Assembly: GCA_039908095.1 (NCBI GenBank)
Contig: JAMOBJ010000006.1
Span: 46,393-110,392, forward strand
Direction: 5' to 3'
From: Nitrospirae bacterium YQR-1
Lineage (GTDB): Bacteria; Nitrospirota; Thermodesulfovibrionia; Thermodesulfovibrionales; Magnetobacteriaceae
DNA length: 64,000 nt
The notes beneath the pieces are model-generated. The model made no database searches and was not told the DNA's origin. It worked only from the letters and a program-made list of their open reading frames with translations. This document shows positions 7,877 to 16,185 of this stretch, in pieces (within the stretch, counting starts at the first letter, position 1; each line of letters opens with the position of its first letter). Both the position numbers and the translations under genes were made by a program.

Positions 7877-8140
7877 GTGGTGCCGAAATATCCTCAAAGG
7901 ACCTGTATATCCTGCAGAGCCAAAAGGGGCAAAACAGAGCTTTTGAGGCTTGTTGTGGAAGACGGCAAACTTCTTTATGACCAAAAGAGGGTGCTTGGCG
8001 GAAGAGGTTATCACGTGTGTCCTGATGTGCGGTGCATAGAAGTGTTAATAAGAGGAAAAAGGCTCAAAAGGATTTTTAAGGTTGAGGTTGAAAGCCTGCA
8101 CCAACTAAAAGAGTTGTTAATATCGGAGGTGATTACTTAG
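7877..8140 (+). CDS. ylxR: YlxR/RnpM family RNA-binding protein (DUF448)
   Basis: An 87-residue basic protein with the DUF448 hallmarks RTCISCRAKRGK near the N-terminus and GGRGYHVCPDVRC in the middle. YlxR of Firmicutes (RnpM) binds RNase P RNA and modulates its activity. The gene nearly always sits between nusA and infB; here infB follows with a one-base overlap (TAGTG), but nusA and rimP are not upstream, and tpx lies there, divergent. Two tandem GTG codons (7877, 7880) are possible starts; no strong ribosome site is visible. Confidence 0.88.
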   Translation: MVPKYPQRTCISCRAKRGKTELLRLVVEDGKLLYDQKRVLGGRGYHVCPDVRCIEVLIRGKRLKRIFKVEVESLHQLKELLISEVIT

Positions 8141-10482
8141 TGGCTATGATTAGAGTTAACGAATTGGCAAAGACCCTTTCTGTGAGTAATAAAGAGATTC
8201 TTGCCGCCATAGAAAAAATGGGCATTGAGGGCAAAACCCATTCATCAGGTTTACAGCCTGAGTTAGTGGAAAAAGTCAAAGCGCAGTTGGCAGCCAAAAC
8301 ACCTAAACAGGAAGCCGGCGTAAAAACAGCCCCATCAAACAAACAAAAACAGCCCCATCAACAATCCGCCCACCCGGTCGCTACAAAATTTGAGCCACAT
8401 AAGAAGCAGCAGCCTCCTGAGCCAAGGGTTCAATCTCATAAGCCGCCTCATCAACCTCCAGTTGCTAAAGTTGTAGCCGTACAGCTGCCGGTTACTCCCG
8501 CCGCTGAGGAAGAGGAAGAGGTGGTAATACCCGACAGATTTAAAAAGAAAGTTGATATAGAAAAAGTTGAGAGGGTGAAACCAAAGTTAAGTATGCAAAG
8601 AGCCTTCCAGTCGATAAGGAAGGTTGAGCAAAAAAAGATTTTTGATGCAAGGCCCGGCAAGAAATCCTTAAAGGGCAGGCAAGTACAAAAAAGCATCGGA
8701 TTAAAGCAGCCGTTGCTTCCGACTGCCCCGCGCAAGAAATTAATTAAAATTCAGGAAGGCGCTACGGTTAATGATTTTGCCAGGTTGATAGGACAAAAAA
8801 CATCAGAGGTTATCAAGAAATTCATGGAATTAGGCACCATGCCGACAATAAATCAGGTAGTGGATATGGATGCAGCTCTGATGGTGGCGGAAGCATTCGG
8901 CATAAAGGTAGAGGCAGCCGAGGTAGAGAACTATGAGGCCTATGAGGAGTTGGCTGAGGATGAAAACCTTATTCTGCGTCCCCCTGTTGTCACCATCATG
9001 GGGCACGTTGACCACGGCAAGACCTCCCTTTTAGATGCTCTGAGAAAGACAAAGGTTACGGAGTCGGAAGCCGGCGGCATCACTCAGCATATAGGTGCAT
9101 ATAAGGTGCGTCTGAAGGGTAAAGAAATTGTGTTTTTGGATACACCCGGCCATGAAGCATTTACATCGATGAGGGCACGTGGGGCTAAGGTCACCGACAT
9201 TGTAGTCCTTGTTGTTGCCGCTGACGACGGCGTTATGCCGCAGACCATTGAGGCCATAGACCATGCAAGGGCGGCCAATGTCCCCATAGTTGTGGCTATT
9301 AATAAGATAGATAAGGGCAATGCCGACGTGGAGAGAATAAAAAAAGAACTCTCAGAGCACGATGTAATTTCTGAGGAGTGGGGCGGGAAAAATATCTTTG
9401 TTCAAGTATCGGCCAAGAAGCTCATCGGCATCGAGGACCTTCTTGAAATGATAGTGCTTCAGGCGGAGATGATGGAGCTCAGGGCAAATCCCAACAAACC
9501 TGCGCGGGGAGTTGTCATAGAATCACGCCTTGACAAAGGGCGCGGTGCTGTAGCTACTGTGCTGATTCAAAGCGGAAAACTCATGGTTAGTGATGTGTTC
9601 GTGACAGGTTTTAGTTTTGGTAAAGTGCGGGCACTCATTGATGACGAGGGGGCAAAGATAGTAGAGGCCGGACCTTCAACTCCAGTGGAGGTTGTCGGGT
9701 TTTCAGATGTGCCAGATGCAGGGGAATCCTTTATGGTTGTTGATGAGGAAAAGAGGGCACGGCAGATAATAATGGCCAGAAGACAAAAAACTCAGACAAC
9801 CCATGCAGTGCATCCTAAGAAGTTAAACCTTGACGAGCTTTATGCCAAAATAAAAGAACAGGCCATAAAGGAACTCAACTTAATTATAAAATCCGATGTT
9901 CAGGGCTCTGCCGAGGCACTGAAGAGCTCTCTTGAAAACATTAAGCATCAGGAGGTTAAAGTAAAGGTAATACACTCTTCAACAGGCGGGATAAACGACT
10001 CGGACGTTATGCTTGCCTCAGCTTCAAATGCTATAATGATCGGTTTTAATGTCAGGGCGGATGCTAAATCATCAAAACTTGCCGAGCGTGAGGGCGTTGA
10101 CATCCGATTCTATAATGTTATCTATGACGCCATAGACGATGTTAAGAAAGCTCTCGAGGGTCTCCTTGAGCCTACCCTTAAAGAGGTGATTCTTGGCACT
10201 GCCGAGGTTAAGCAGACTTTCTATATATCCAAGATAGGCACAGTGGCCGGCTGTCTGGTTACTGAGGGTTCAATACAGAGATCATCTGAGGGTATCAGGG
10301 TTATCAGAGACAACATAGTTATTTATGATGGTAAAATAGACACACTTAAAAGATTTAAAGATGATATAAAAGAGGCTTTGAAAGGTTATGAGTGCGGCAT
10401 TGTCGTTGAAAACTACAATGATCTGAAGGCCGGAGATATTTTAGAAAATTATAAGATAGAAAAGGTAGCCGGAAAGCTCTAA
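8140..10482 (+). CDS. infB: Translation initiation factor IF-2
   Basis: A 780-residue GTPase that places initiator fMet-tRNA on the ribosome. There is an IF2N domain at 1-50, a Pro/Gln/Lys-rich linker to about 200, a second IF2N-like region, then the G domain: G1 GHVDHGKT (about 288), G3 DTPGH (about 334), G4 NKID (about 387). Domain II and the C-terminal fMet-tRNA-binding domain follow. GTG 8140 is chosen because GGAGGT at 8125-8130 is 9 bases upstream; ATG 8146 would be 15 away. It overlaps the ylxR stop and heads a set of ribosome-maturation genes that includes rbfA and truB. Confidence 0.97.
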   Translation: MAMIRVNELAKTLSVSNKEILAAIEKMGIEGKTHSSGLQPELVEKVKAQLAAKTPKQEAGVKTAPSNKQKQPHQQSAHPVATKFEPHKKQQPPEPRVQSHKPPHQPPVAKVVAVQLPVTPAAEEEEEVVIPDRFKKKVDIEKVERVKPKLSMQRAFQSIRKVEQKKIFDARPGKKSLKGRQVQKSIGLKQPLLPTAPRKKLIKIQEGATVNDFARLIGQKTSEVIKKFMELGTMPTINQVVDMDAALMVAEAFGIKVEAAEVENYEAYEELAEDENLILRPPVVTIMGHVDHGKTSLLDALRKTKVTESEAGGITQHIGAYKVRLKGKEIVFLDTPGHEAFTSMRARGAKVTDIVVLVVAADDGVMPQTIEAIDHARAANVPIVVAINKIDKGNADVERIKKELSEHDVISEEWGGKNIFVQVSAKKLIGIEDLLEMIVLQAEMMELRANPNKPARGVVIESRLDKGRGAVATVLIQSGKLMVSDVFVTGFSFGKVRALIDDEGAKIVEAGPSTPVEVVGFSDVPDAGESFMVVDEEKRARQIIMARRQKTQTTHAVHPKKLNLDELYAKIKEQAIKELNLIIKSDVQGSAEALKSSLENIKHQEVKVKVIHSSTGGINDSDVMLASASNAIMIGFNVRADAKSSKLAEREGVDIRFYNVIYDAIDDVKKALEGLLEPTLKEVILGTAEVKQTFYISKIGTVAGCLVTEGSIQRSSEGIRVIRDNIVIYDGKIDTLKRFKDDIKEALKGYECGIVVENYNDLKAGDILENYKIEKVAGKL

Positions 10483-10544
10483 GCGGGGGGAAGCCGGTTT
10501 TACACGCTGCCCTGAGCGGCTACAATGCCGGTTAAGTTGACGGA

Positions 10545-10823
10545 TTGATTATTGGTGTTTTAGAAATGGACTTGTATTTGCCGGAGTCCGGTTCTTTAAA
10601 GTCCAAGAGGTTTGTTGTTAAATCTCTGAAGGACAGGATTAAGAATAAATTTAATGTATCGGTGGCCGAGGAGGCCAATGATTTATGGCAGAGGGTATCC
10701 CTCTACTGTGTTTGTATATCAAATGATGCTAAACTGGTACATAAAACCATGGAAAGTGTTAAAGATATGACGGAAAAAGAACCTCGTGTAGAGATACTTG
10801 ATTACAGGCTGGAGATGTCCTGA
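10545..10823 (+). CDS. ylxP: YlxP-like DUF503 protein
   Basis: A 92-residue protein with DUF503 features: the N-terminal strand MIIGVLEMDLYLPESGSLK, KSKRFVVKSLKDRIKNKFNVSVAE and the C-terminal EILDYRLEMS. The family sits between infB and rbfA in many bacteria. It is a small ferredoxin-like fold protein with no firmly known function. TTG 10545 is the start that keeps the full conserved N-terminus. rbfA begins one base after its stop. Confidence 0.88.
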   Translation: MIIGVLEMDLYLPESGSLKSKRFVVKSLKDRIKNKFNVSVAEEANDLWQRVSLYCVCISNDAKLVHKTMESVKDMTEKEPRVEILDYRLEMS

Positions 10824-10824
10824 T

Positions 10825-11196
10825 ATGCACCCATTCAAGCGGGCACAGAGAGTGTCGGTTTCACTCAGAGAGGATATAGCTGAAGTGGTTCTGACAAAAA
10901 TAAAAGACCCCCGGCTTGGTTTTGTAACAATTACGGATGTTTCCGTCTCAGAGGACCTCAAGAGCGCAAGGGTTTTTGTCAGCACTCTTAAGAAAGAGGA
11001 TATTGAGCAAACCCTTAAGATACTAAACTCTGCGGCAGGGTTTGTCAGAAGGGAAATATCAAAAACCATTAAGATGAAAGTTATACCGGTTTTGACTTTT
11101 TCTGAGGACAAGTCCATAACTTATGGATCCAAAATAGATGAAATCTTTGATAAAATACATGGAGATGCTTATGAATCCACCAGAGAACCTGATTAG
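10825..11196 (+). CDS. rbfA: 30S ribosome-binding factor A
   Basis: A 123-residue KH-like protein that binds the immature 30S subunit during 16S rRNA 5'-end maturation and cold adaptation. MHPFKRAQRVSVSLREDIAEVV and DPRLGFVTITDVSVSEDLK match the conserved N-terminal half, and the Ala-containing kink segment NSAAGFVRREISK is present. ATG 10825 is preceded by GGAG at 10811. It overlaps the next gene by 26 bases, which suggests translational coupling to nrnA. Confidence 0.94.
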   Translation: MHPFKRAQRVSVSLREDIAEVVLTKIKDPRLGFVTITDVSVSEDLKSARVFVSTLKKEDIEQTLKILNSAAGFVRREISKTIKMKVIPVLTFSEDKSITYGSKIDEIFDKIHGDAYESTREPD

Positions 11197-12166
11197 AGAA
11201 ATCAGGGAAAACAATCAGTTCTATATAGTGCCTCATGTGTTTCCCGACGGGGATGCAGTGGGCTCATCGCTTGCCCTTGCCGAGGCTCTTATGTGTATGG
11301 GAAAACAGGTTGCTATAAAGTCCAGAGACGCTCTCCCCGCCCAGTATTCTTTTCTTTCCGGCTCTCAGATGTTTTCAAATGATTTCAGCTTCCCTGAGGC
11401 CCTGTCAACTGTTCTTATCATAGTTGATTGCAACACTGCACAGCGGGCGGCGGTTGAAAAGGTACAATTTAAAAAAACGCTTGTAATAGACCACCACTTG
11501 ATGGGAGACGGCGACTATGAAACAGAGGGGGAGGTAAGTGCGGATGAGGGCGACGGAGGGCACTTTAGTGATGCACACTGGATAGTGTCTAAAAGCCCTG
11601 CAACCGGCCTTCTGATATATTATTTGATAAATGCGCTTTCGGTTGATATGACAAAATCCATGGCCGAAAACCTCTACACAGCTATTGCTTTTGACACCGG
11701 CTCATTTCGGTTTGGCAATACCACTGCCGATGCATTGGGCGTTTGTGCCAAACTGGTTGACTCAGGTGTAAGTCCCTCATATATCGCCGACAGTCTTTAC
11801 AATAACTGGTCTGAGGCTAAATTTATGTTATTTAAACAGATGATGTCCTCTTTGGACATCCATGGCTTTGTGTCAACAGCGGTAGTGACTGAGGCAATGT
11901 TTAAGGAGACAGGGGCGGTTGGGGAAGATACCGAGAATTTTGTGAATTTCCCTCTGATGGTTAACTCCGTAAAGATTTCAGCATTTTTCAGAGAGTACAG
12001 CCCTGGGACGTGGAAGGTGTCACTTCGTTCACAGGGAGATATAAATGTAGCCGCCATAGCCGGTAACTTTGGCGGTGGCGGGCATAGAAATGCAGCAGGA
12101 TTCAGGGTTTCCGGCACGATAGAAACACTTAAGGAAAACTTACTTGAGAAGTTAAAAGCACTGTAG
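11171..12166 (+). CDS. nrnA: DHH/DHHA1 phosphoesterase, NrnA-like nanoRNase / pAp phosphatase
   Basis: A 331-residue cytoplasmic phosphoesterase that degrades 2-5 nt oligoribonucleotides and dephosphorylates pAp in homologues. The DHH domain shows VPHVFPDGDAVGSSLALAE, LIIVDCN and the name-giving VIDHHL; the DHHA1 domain ends with GGGGHRNAAGF. Relatives usually have HxxPDxD; here the motif is HVFPDGDAVGS, which is normal for NrnA. ATG 11171 follows GGAG at 11161 and lies within the end of rbfA. The rbfA-nrnA-truB order is common and ties RNA turnover to ribosome maturation. Confidence 0.9.
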   Translation: MNPPENLIREIRENNQFYIVPHVFPDGDAVGSSLALAEALMCMGKQVAIKSRDALPAQYSFLSGSQMFSNDFSFPEALSTVLIIVDCNTAQRAAVEKVQFKKTLVIDHHLMGDGDYETEGEVSADEGDGGHFSDAHWIVSKSPATGLLIYYLINALSVDMTKSMAENLYTAIAFDTGSFRFGNTTADALGVCAKLVDSGVSPSYIADSLYNNWSEAKFMLFKQMMSSLDIHGFVSTAVVTEAMFKETGAVGEDTENFVNFPLMVNSVKISAFFREYSPGTWKVSLRSQGDINVAAIAGNFGGGGHRNAAGFRVSGTIETLKENLLEKLKAL

Positions 12167-13039
12167 GTGCTTACGGATTTAGTTATAAACCTCAATAAGC
12201 CCTGTGGCATAACATCTCATGGGGCAATACAGAGATTGAAGTCCATCCTTAAAGCCAAAAAAGCAGGCCATAGCGGCACCTTGGACCCTCTGGCTGAAGG
12301 TGTGCTTGTTGTGATGACCGGCAGGGCTACAAAACTTGCCGGATACTTTGTCGGCCTTAACAAGGAATACGTGGCAACAATCAGGCTGGGTGTTGCCACC
12401 GATACCCTTGACAGAGAGGGTCGGGTGGTTAGGGAATCAGCCGTAAGTGCGGATGTCTCAGAACACATAAACGCAGCACTCAGCTGTTTTACAGGGGCGA
12501 TAGAGCAAACGCCCCCGATGTTTTCCGCTCTTAAGTCAAACGGGCAGCCGTTGTATAAACTGGCACGGCAGGGGATAGAGATAAATAGGGCAAAACGCCC
12601 GGTAACCATATATGAAATCGAGATGCTGGATTATAAAAATCCTTTTTTAACTATACGGGTACTCTGCTCCAAAGGGACTTACATTCGGGCGCTGGCTGCT
12701 GATTTGGCAGAGGAATTAGGTACTTGCGGGCATATTCACAGCCTTGTGCGGACAAAGGTTGGTGGTTTTACAATCAATGATTCCTTTCAGTTAGAAAAAC
12801 CAGCCTCTGAAAACATGGGGATTTATTCAATGGATGCGGCACTGTCCCATCTTCATGAAATCGCTCTTGATGCTGCTGAGATGAGGGACTTTTTAAACGG
12901 CAGAATTATAAATTCCATGCCGGCTACAGACTCAGGGGTTCCCTTTTACAGAGTCAAAGATTCCGGCGGAACTCTTGTGGCAATAGCACAAAGACTGGAG
13001 GATGGCATAAGGTTACAGACAATGCTTGGAAGCAGGTAA
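12167..13039 (+). CDS. truB: tRNA pseudouridine(55) synthase
   Basis: A 290-residue enzyme that converts U55 of the tRNA T-loop to pseudouridine. The N-terminal INLNKPCGITSH and the catalytic motif GHSGTLDPLAEGVL (catalytic Asp40) are intact, as are the RLG.ATDTLD.EG segment and CSKGTYIRALA. A PUA-like C-terminal region follows (FLNGRIINSMP). GTG 12167 begins immediately after the nrnA stop. It is the last gene of the translation operon; a hairpin with a T-run lies 70 bases downstream. Confidence 0.95.
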   Translation: MLTDLVINLNKPCGITSHGAIQRLKSILKAKKAGHSGTLDPLAEGVLVVMTGRATKLAGYFVGLNKEYVATIRLGVATDTLDREGRVVRESAVSADVSEHINAALSCFTGAIEQTPPMFSALKSNGQPLYKLARQGIEINRAKRPVTIYEIEMLDYKNPFLTIRVLCSKGTYIRALAADLAEELGTCGHIHSLVRTKVGGFTINDSFQLEKPASENMGIYSMDAALSHLHEIALDAAEMRDFLNGRIINSMPATDSGVPFYRVKDSGGTLVAIAQRLEDGIRLQTMLGSR

Positions 13040-13086
13040 TCAGCTGAGGCAGATTATAGCGGCGCAAGATACTTAAAAGAAAAAAA

Positions 13087-13211
13087 CTGGATTCCAGCTC
13101 GTAGGCGGGAATGACAAAGGAGGGCGTCATTCCTTTTTCTTTTTAGTCATTCTTTTTTCCTTTTCTGTTATTCTTTTTTTTCTGTCATTCCGAGCGAAAG
13201 CCGGAATCCAG
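13087..13211. repeat. Palindromic dispersed-type repeat with T-rich tandem units
   Basis: Outer inverted arms CTGGATTCC (13087) and GGAATCCAG (13203) enclose about 125 bases. Inside are two GGAATGAC/GTCATTCC arms and three to four degenerate units of about 20 bases, each starting GTCATTC and continuing as a T-rich run. The arm sequence (GGAATCC...GGAATGACA) resembles intergenic repeats widespread in environmental bacterial genomes. It fills most of the truB-pilM gap. The gap also holds a 24-codon frame at 13311-13385 with no recognisable product. Confidence 0.7.
13108..13141 (+). terminator. Hairpin with T-run after truB
   Basis: GGAATGAC (13108-13115) pairs perfectly with GTCATTCC (13126-13133), followed by TTTTTCTTTTT. 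It lies inside the palindromic repeat and would serve as a rho-independent terminator of the truB operon. Confidence 0.7.
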
Positions 13212-13424
13212 TATTTATCATTGACTACTGGCATTTTTCAAAATAATCGTTTCTGATGCATTTTGCCCCTCTGTAAATTGATGATAACATTATAATAACA
13301 CAGGAATTTAGTGAAAATATATGAAGTTCTTAAATATATCAAAAATAAAGAGTCTGCCGTGGAAATAGTTAAAGCTGTTTTTTAATGTTTTTTGTTAAGT
13401 GTGTAGAAAAAATAGAAAAAACAC

Positions 13425-13452
13425 TTGACAAGATTGTTAAATTATGTAAAAA
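13425..13452 (+). promoter_or_regulatory. Candidate promoter of the pil operon
   Basis: TTGACA at 13425-13430, a 16-base spacer and TAAAAA at 13447-13452. The pilM ATG is at 13459, only six bases after the -10 element, and no ribosome site precedes it, so the message could start at or next to the ATG (leaderless). An earlier TATAAT at 13291-13296 is an alternative -10 element with a poor -35. Confidence 0.4.
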
Positions 13453-13458
13453 TTCACA

Positions 13459-14523
13459 ATGTTGGAATTGTTAGGAAGTAAATCGCTTCTTGGGTTGGAT
13501 ATAGGTTCTTCTTCTATAAAGGCCGTCCAGCTGAAAGATACACGGGACGGTTACGAGCTGGAGCTGTTCGATTACATTGAATTAGCCCCCTCTATAATAG
13601 TGGAAGATAATATTGCCGACACTGCCAAATTGTCGGAGGCGATAAAAGAGCTGATAAAAAAAGTCCGTATCAAAAGTAAAAATGTGGTTATATCACTGTC
13701 CGGGCACTCATCGGTTATAATTAAAAAGATAGTGCTGCCGGAGATGACAGAGGAAGTGTTAAACGAAAACATTCGTTATGAGGCCGAACAGTACGTGCCT
13801 TTTGGCATAGAGGATGTAAATCTTGATTACCAGATAATAGGACCTGCGGAGGAGCAGGGGCAGATTGATGTTGTGCTTGTGGCCGTAAAGAAGGATTTTT
13901 TAAACAGTTATATACATGCAGTCAAGGAAGCCGGGCTTAATCCTGTGATAGTGGATGTAGATGCCTTTGCTCTTGAAAACATGTATGAAATCAACTACAA
14001 GGTAAAGGGAGAGGAACCTAAAAACATAGCAATAGTAAACGTTGGAGCATCGAAAGTGACGTTAAACATACTGAAAACCGGTATTTCCGTATTTACTAAA
14101 GACAGCTCAATCGGGAGCATGATTCACACGGAGTCTCTAATGCGTGAGTTTAAGCTGCCTTATGAGACGGCACAACGCCTAAAGCGCGGTGAGTCTGTAG
14201 ATGGGGTTTCACCGGAGGATGCTAAAACGGTGCTTATGAGTGCTAATGAGCAAATTATAATGGAGATACGCAGATCCCTTGATTATTTCAGTGACTCTCC
14301 TGAGATGGAAGCTATAGATGAAATTATGATTGGAGGGGGCGGAAGTCTTGTTCATGGATTGAAAGAAGGGCTGTCTGAACGGACAGGTTACCAGGTGACT
14401 CATATTAACCCATTTAAAAATATGAAAATCCCAAAGAGCTTTGATCTGAAGCAACTGGATTTAATAGCGCCCATAGCCGCAGTGGCCGTGGGACTGGCAA
14501 TAAGGAAAATCGGCGACAGATGA
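13459..14523 (+). CDS. pilM: Type IV pilus inner-membrane platform protein PilM
   Basis: A 354-residue actin-like ATPase-fold protein located on the cytoplasmic face of the pilus alignment complex, where it binds the N-terminal tail of PilN. The phosphate-1 loop LLGLDIGSSSIKAVQL, ENIRYEAEQYVPFGIEDV and the C-terminal IGGGGSLVHGLKEGL are hallmark PilM segments. First gene of the overlapping pilM-N-O-P set; its TGA overlaps the pilN ATG. Confidence 0.95.
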   Translation: MLELLGSKSLLGLDIGSSSIKAVQLKDTRDGYELELFDYIELAPSIIVEDNIADTAKLSEAIKELIKKVRIKSKNVVISLSGHSSVIIKKIVLPEMTEEVLNENIRYEAEQYVPFGIEDVNLDYQIIGPAEEQGQIDVVLVAVKKDFLNSYIHAVKEAGLNPVIVDVDAFALENMYEINYKVKGEEPKNIAIVNVGASKVTLNILKTGISVFTKDSSIGSMIHTESLMREFKLPYETAQRLKRGESVDGVSPEDAKTVLMSANEQIIMEIRRSLDYFSDSPEMEAIDEIMIGGGGSLVHGLKEGLSERTGYQVTHINPFKNMKIPKSFDLKQLDLIAPIAAVAVGLAIRKIGDR

Positions 14524-15104
14524 TAAAAATAAACCTTCTTCCACTGGAAGGGAAAGCAAGGAGGAGGAAGAAAGCTGCTGCGCCGGTACCGGCAACTTTA
14601 CTTTTTATAATACTTGTATTTATTATCTCCGCTGGCGCAGCCCTGTTTATGTATATTCATCTGTCCGGAAAAGTAACAAAAATGAAGAAAGAGAAAGCTC
14701 AAAAAGACGTCCTGCTTGCTGATTTGAAAAAAAAGATAGGTGATGTTGATAAGCTTGAGCAGAAGCTCAAAAAGATAGAAGACAATAAAAAGGTTATAAT
14801 GCAGTTAAGGGCGGCTCAGAGCGTCCCGGTAAAGGTGCTTGACGAGCTCAGTAAGCTGCTGCCTGATAACGTATGGTTTAACAAATTAAACATTTCGGAC
14901 AACAAGATAGCAATGGATGGTACAGCGTTTACTAATGATGATGTGGTCATTTTTGTAGAAAACCTGAAGAACTCTAAACTCTTTAAGGACACAACATTGC
15001 GCAGGGCAACCGGCTCTTCAACTTCAGATGTAAATGTGGTCAGTTACTCAATAGAGTTGGCGATAAACACGGAAGAGCCAAAAGACGGAGCCGCCAAACA
15101 TTAG
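14520..15104 (+). CDS. pilN: Type IV pilus assembly protein PilN
   Basis: A 194-residue bitopic inner-membrane protein. The start MIKINLLPLEGKARRRKK carries the INLLP motif that inserts into PilM, followed by one membrane helix at about residues 23-46, a coiled coil (about 50-90) and a ferredoxin-like periplasmic domain. It pairs with PilO to link PilM to the secretin complex. It overlaps pilM by four bases and pilO by one. Confidence 0.92.
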   Translation: MIKINLLPLEGKARRRKKAAAPVPATLLFIILVFIISAGAALFMYIHLSGKVTKMKKEKAQKDVLLADLKKKIGDVDKLEQKLKKIEDNKKVIMQLRAAQSVPVKVLDELSKLLPDNVWFNKLNISDNKIAMDGTAFTNDDVVIFVENLKNSKLFKDTTLRRATGSSTSDVNVVSYSIELAINTEEPKDGAAKH

Positions 15105-15688
15105 TGGAAAAGATAGACCTTGATAAACTGCCCCAGTGGCAGAGGATATTGTTTATAGTGCTGCCTCTTATTCTCGTGGCGGTACCATTTTATCTTGTGA
15201 TATACAGCCCTAAGACTGCTGAGATAAAAAAATTAAAAACGGCGATAAAGTCGTTGGATGATGAGATAACAAAGGCTCAAAAGAAAGTAGCCAACCTTGC
15301 AAGACTAAAGGAAGAGCTGGCCCAGGCGGAGGTGGATTATGCAGAGATAAAAAGGCAGCTTCCCGTGGAAGGTGAGATTTCAAGCCTCCTTAAGCAGTTA
15401 TCGGATGACTGCAAACGTTCCGGCCTTGTGATAGCTCTGTGGGAGCCACTGCCCAGGGCGGAACATGCAAGCGGGATTCTGTATGAAACCCGTGTCAGGC
15501 TTGATATAAGAGGCTCATACCACCAATTGGGGGACTTCTTAAGCAGAATAACCTCCCTTAACAGGATTGTAAATGTATCTCAGATGACACTCAGTAAGGC
15601 TGATAAGGCAGGCAAAGATGATGTAATGCTGTCTATCAACTTAAACACAAGCACTTTTACATCTAAACCTGAACCGGAGGGCAACTGA
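15104..15688 (+). CDS. pilO: Type IV pilus assembly protein PilO
   Basis: A 194-residue bitopic protein with a short cytoplasmic tail, a membrane helix at about residues 15-35, a coiled coil (KTAIKSLDDEITKAQKKVANL) and a periplasmic domain with RLDIRGSYHQLGDFLSRI, characteristic of PilO. It heterodimerises with PilN. The GTG start overlaps the pilN TAG by one base. Confidence 0.92.
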   Translation: MEKIDLDKLPQWQRILFIVLPLILVAVPFYLVIYSPKTAEIKKLKTAIKSLDDEITKAQKKVANLARLKEELAQAEVDYAEIKRQLPVEGEISSLLKQLSDDCKRSGLVIALWEPLPRAEHASGILYETRVRLDIRGSYHQLGDFLSRITSLNRIVNVSQMTLSKADKAGKDDVMLSINLNTSTFTSKPEPEGN

Positions 15689-16185
15689 AAAAGCCTGCTT
15701 TTATAGCACCACTGATGGTATTGGCGGCATTGTTTGCCTCTGAAGGTGCGCTGTTTGCTGAGAACCCTCCAGAAGAGGTGCCGCCGGCTCCTGTTGCCAG
15801 AATCCCTAAACCTGTAATCTATCCATACAACGCAATGGGAAGGCGTGACCCCTTCATGTCTATAATTGACTTAAATAAAAGGAAACGTACTGAGACTAAA
15901 GAGGGTAAAAAGAGGAGAGTGCTCTCTCCGCTTGAGCTTGTTGATTTAGGCTCAATACAGCTCTCAGGTATACTCTCGGACCCTCAGGGCAAATACGCAT
16001 TGGTTACTATTACCGGCGGAAAGTCCTTTGTAATAAGGGAAGGAACGCCGATAGGGCCAAATGGTGGCATAGTGTCAAAAATTAACTCTGATAATTTTAT
16101 AATTACAGAGGAAAGCACAGATCCATACGGGAAGCCGGTACCGATTACTACTAAAATCAGGCTAAGAAAAGAGGAGGAGGAGTGA
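15685..16185 (+). CDS. pilP: Type IV pilus assembly lipo/periplasmic protein PilP (possible CTG start)
   Basis: A PilP-family protein that bridges PilNO and the secretin PilQ. YNAMGRRDPFMSI and LSPLELVDLGSIQLSGIL match PilP's conserved core; the C-terminus is Lys/Glu-rich. The first ATG (15715) would leave an N-terminus with no charged n-region. Starting at CTG 15685 gives KKPAFIAPLMVLAALFASEG, a normal signal peptide, with GGAGG at 15675-15679 and a CTGA overlap with the pilO stop, like the other junctions here. I therefore prefer CTG, which is a rare start; ATG 15715 is the fallback. No lipobox Cys is visible. Confidence 0.85.
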   Translation: MKKPAFIAPLMVLAALFASEGALFAENPPEEVPPAPVARIPKPVIYPYNAMGRRDPFMSIIDLNKRKRTETKEGKKRRVLSPLELVDLGSIQLSGILSDPQGKYALVTITGGKSFVIREGTPIGPNGGIVSKINSDNFIITEESTDPYGKPVPITTKIRLRKEEEE

